From: Bacillota bacterium
GTDB taxonomy: Bacteria > Macinerneyibacteriota > Macinerneyibacteria > Macinerneyibacteriales > DSCS01
Reading direction: 5' to 3'
Assembly (NCBI GenBank): GCA_011048995.1
Contig: DSCS01000044.1
Span: 1 to 58,844 of the forward strand
Length of the DNA stretch: 58,844 nucleotides
The notes under the pieces are model-generated. The model was not told the DNA's origin, searched no databases, and saw only the letters and a program-made list of their open reading frames with translations. Positions 58,826 through 58,844 of this stretch are shown in pieces; position 1 is the first letter of the stretch; every line of letters starts with the position of its first letter. Both the position numbers and the translations under genes were made by a program.

Positions 58826-58844
58826 GTTTTAAAATAAGAAAAAA

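Noticed and set aside
58800-58844. CRISPR array
   Set aside because: GTTTTAGAGC resembles a type II repeat start, but a single copy with no spacers or cas genes cannot be called a CRISPR array.

Overview
The window looks like chromosomal DNA of a Gram-negative (diderm), fermentative, probably anaerobic bacterium. Signs of this are lipobox lipoproteins, a TonB-type domain, the NADH sensor Rex, a tungsten/molybdopterin aldehyde:ferredoxin oxidoreductase, and a regulator of the family linked to FeFe-hydrogenases. The 6-bladed beta-propeller lipoprotein, the secreted S9 peptidase, the M56-TonB protein and the TPR lipoprotein recall Aminicenantes/Acidobacteria-like or related candidate phyla. That placement is an inference from gene content. 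Shine-Dalgarno (SD) sites are strong (GGAGG), TTG and GTG starts are common, and genes often overlap by 4 or 8 bp.

Layout. 1-2.9 kb: start of an S41 protease, a short MutS-like ATPase, a YugP-type metallopeptidase and a small TM1266-type regulator. 3-8.8 kb: a CofE-like ligase, truA, rex, uvrC, an aminotransferase, then tRNA-Leu(CAG). 8.9-14.6 kb (minus): a tight five-gene operon with glucosyl-3-phosphoglycerate synthase (gpgS), two further glycosyltransferases, a HAD hydrolase and an M20-like protein, probably making a glucosylglycerate-type compatible solute. 14.7-17 kb: HU, purN, a membrane-anchored protein of unknown function and a class II aldolase. 17-20.7 kb (minus): a secreted S9 peptidase and a TlpA-like thioredoxin. 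20.8-21.8 kb: plsX. 21.8-30.9 kb (minus): a long lipid operon whose 5' half (GNAT acyltransferase, epimerase-type reductase, serine-palmitoyltransferase-like enzyme, lipid kinase) matches the bacterial ceramide pathway; metK and a large TPR lipoprotein follow. 30.9-33.8 kb: SDR and TetR genes divergent from a MATE exporter. 33.8-37 kb: a Yellow/MRJP-like protein, DUF952, a YhcH-type protein and a frameshifted beta-propeller lipoprotein. 37-39.2 kb: ferredoxin plus aldehyde oxidoreductase. 39.2-42.3 kb: an Lsa-type ABC-F gene behind a probable leader-peptide attenuator, and an MFS transporter. 42.3-45.2 kb: a TPP riboswitch with thiC, a CGGC protein and a radical SAM protein. 45.2-56.6 kb: aroF-aroB-aroD-aroA-aroC, then trpE-trpGD-trpCF-trpB-trpA. 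56.6-58.4 kb: a BlaI/M56-TonB regulatory pair with a clear dyad operator. The last 0.4 kb holds a terminator, a probable remnant of the Lnt C-terminus and an inverted repeat.

How it fits together. The aro/trp block turns phosphoenolpyruvate and erythrose-4-phosphate into chorismate and then tryptophan; aroE and aroK are absent here and must lie elsewhere. The most interesting regions are the ceramide-type lipid operon, the attenuator before the ABC-F gene, the solute operon, the frameshifted lipoprotein and the riboswitch, whose expression platform can be read from the sequence. I did not find an obviously new defence or mobile system.
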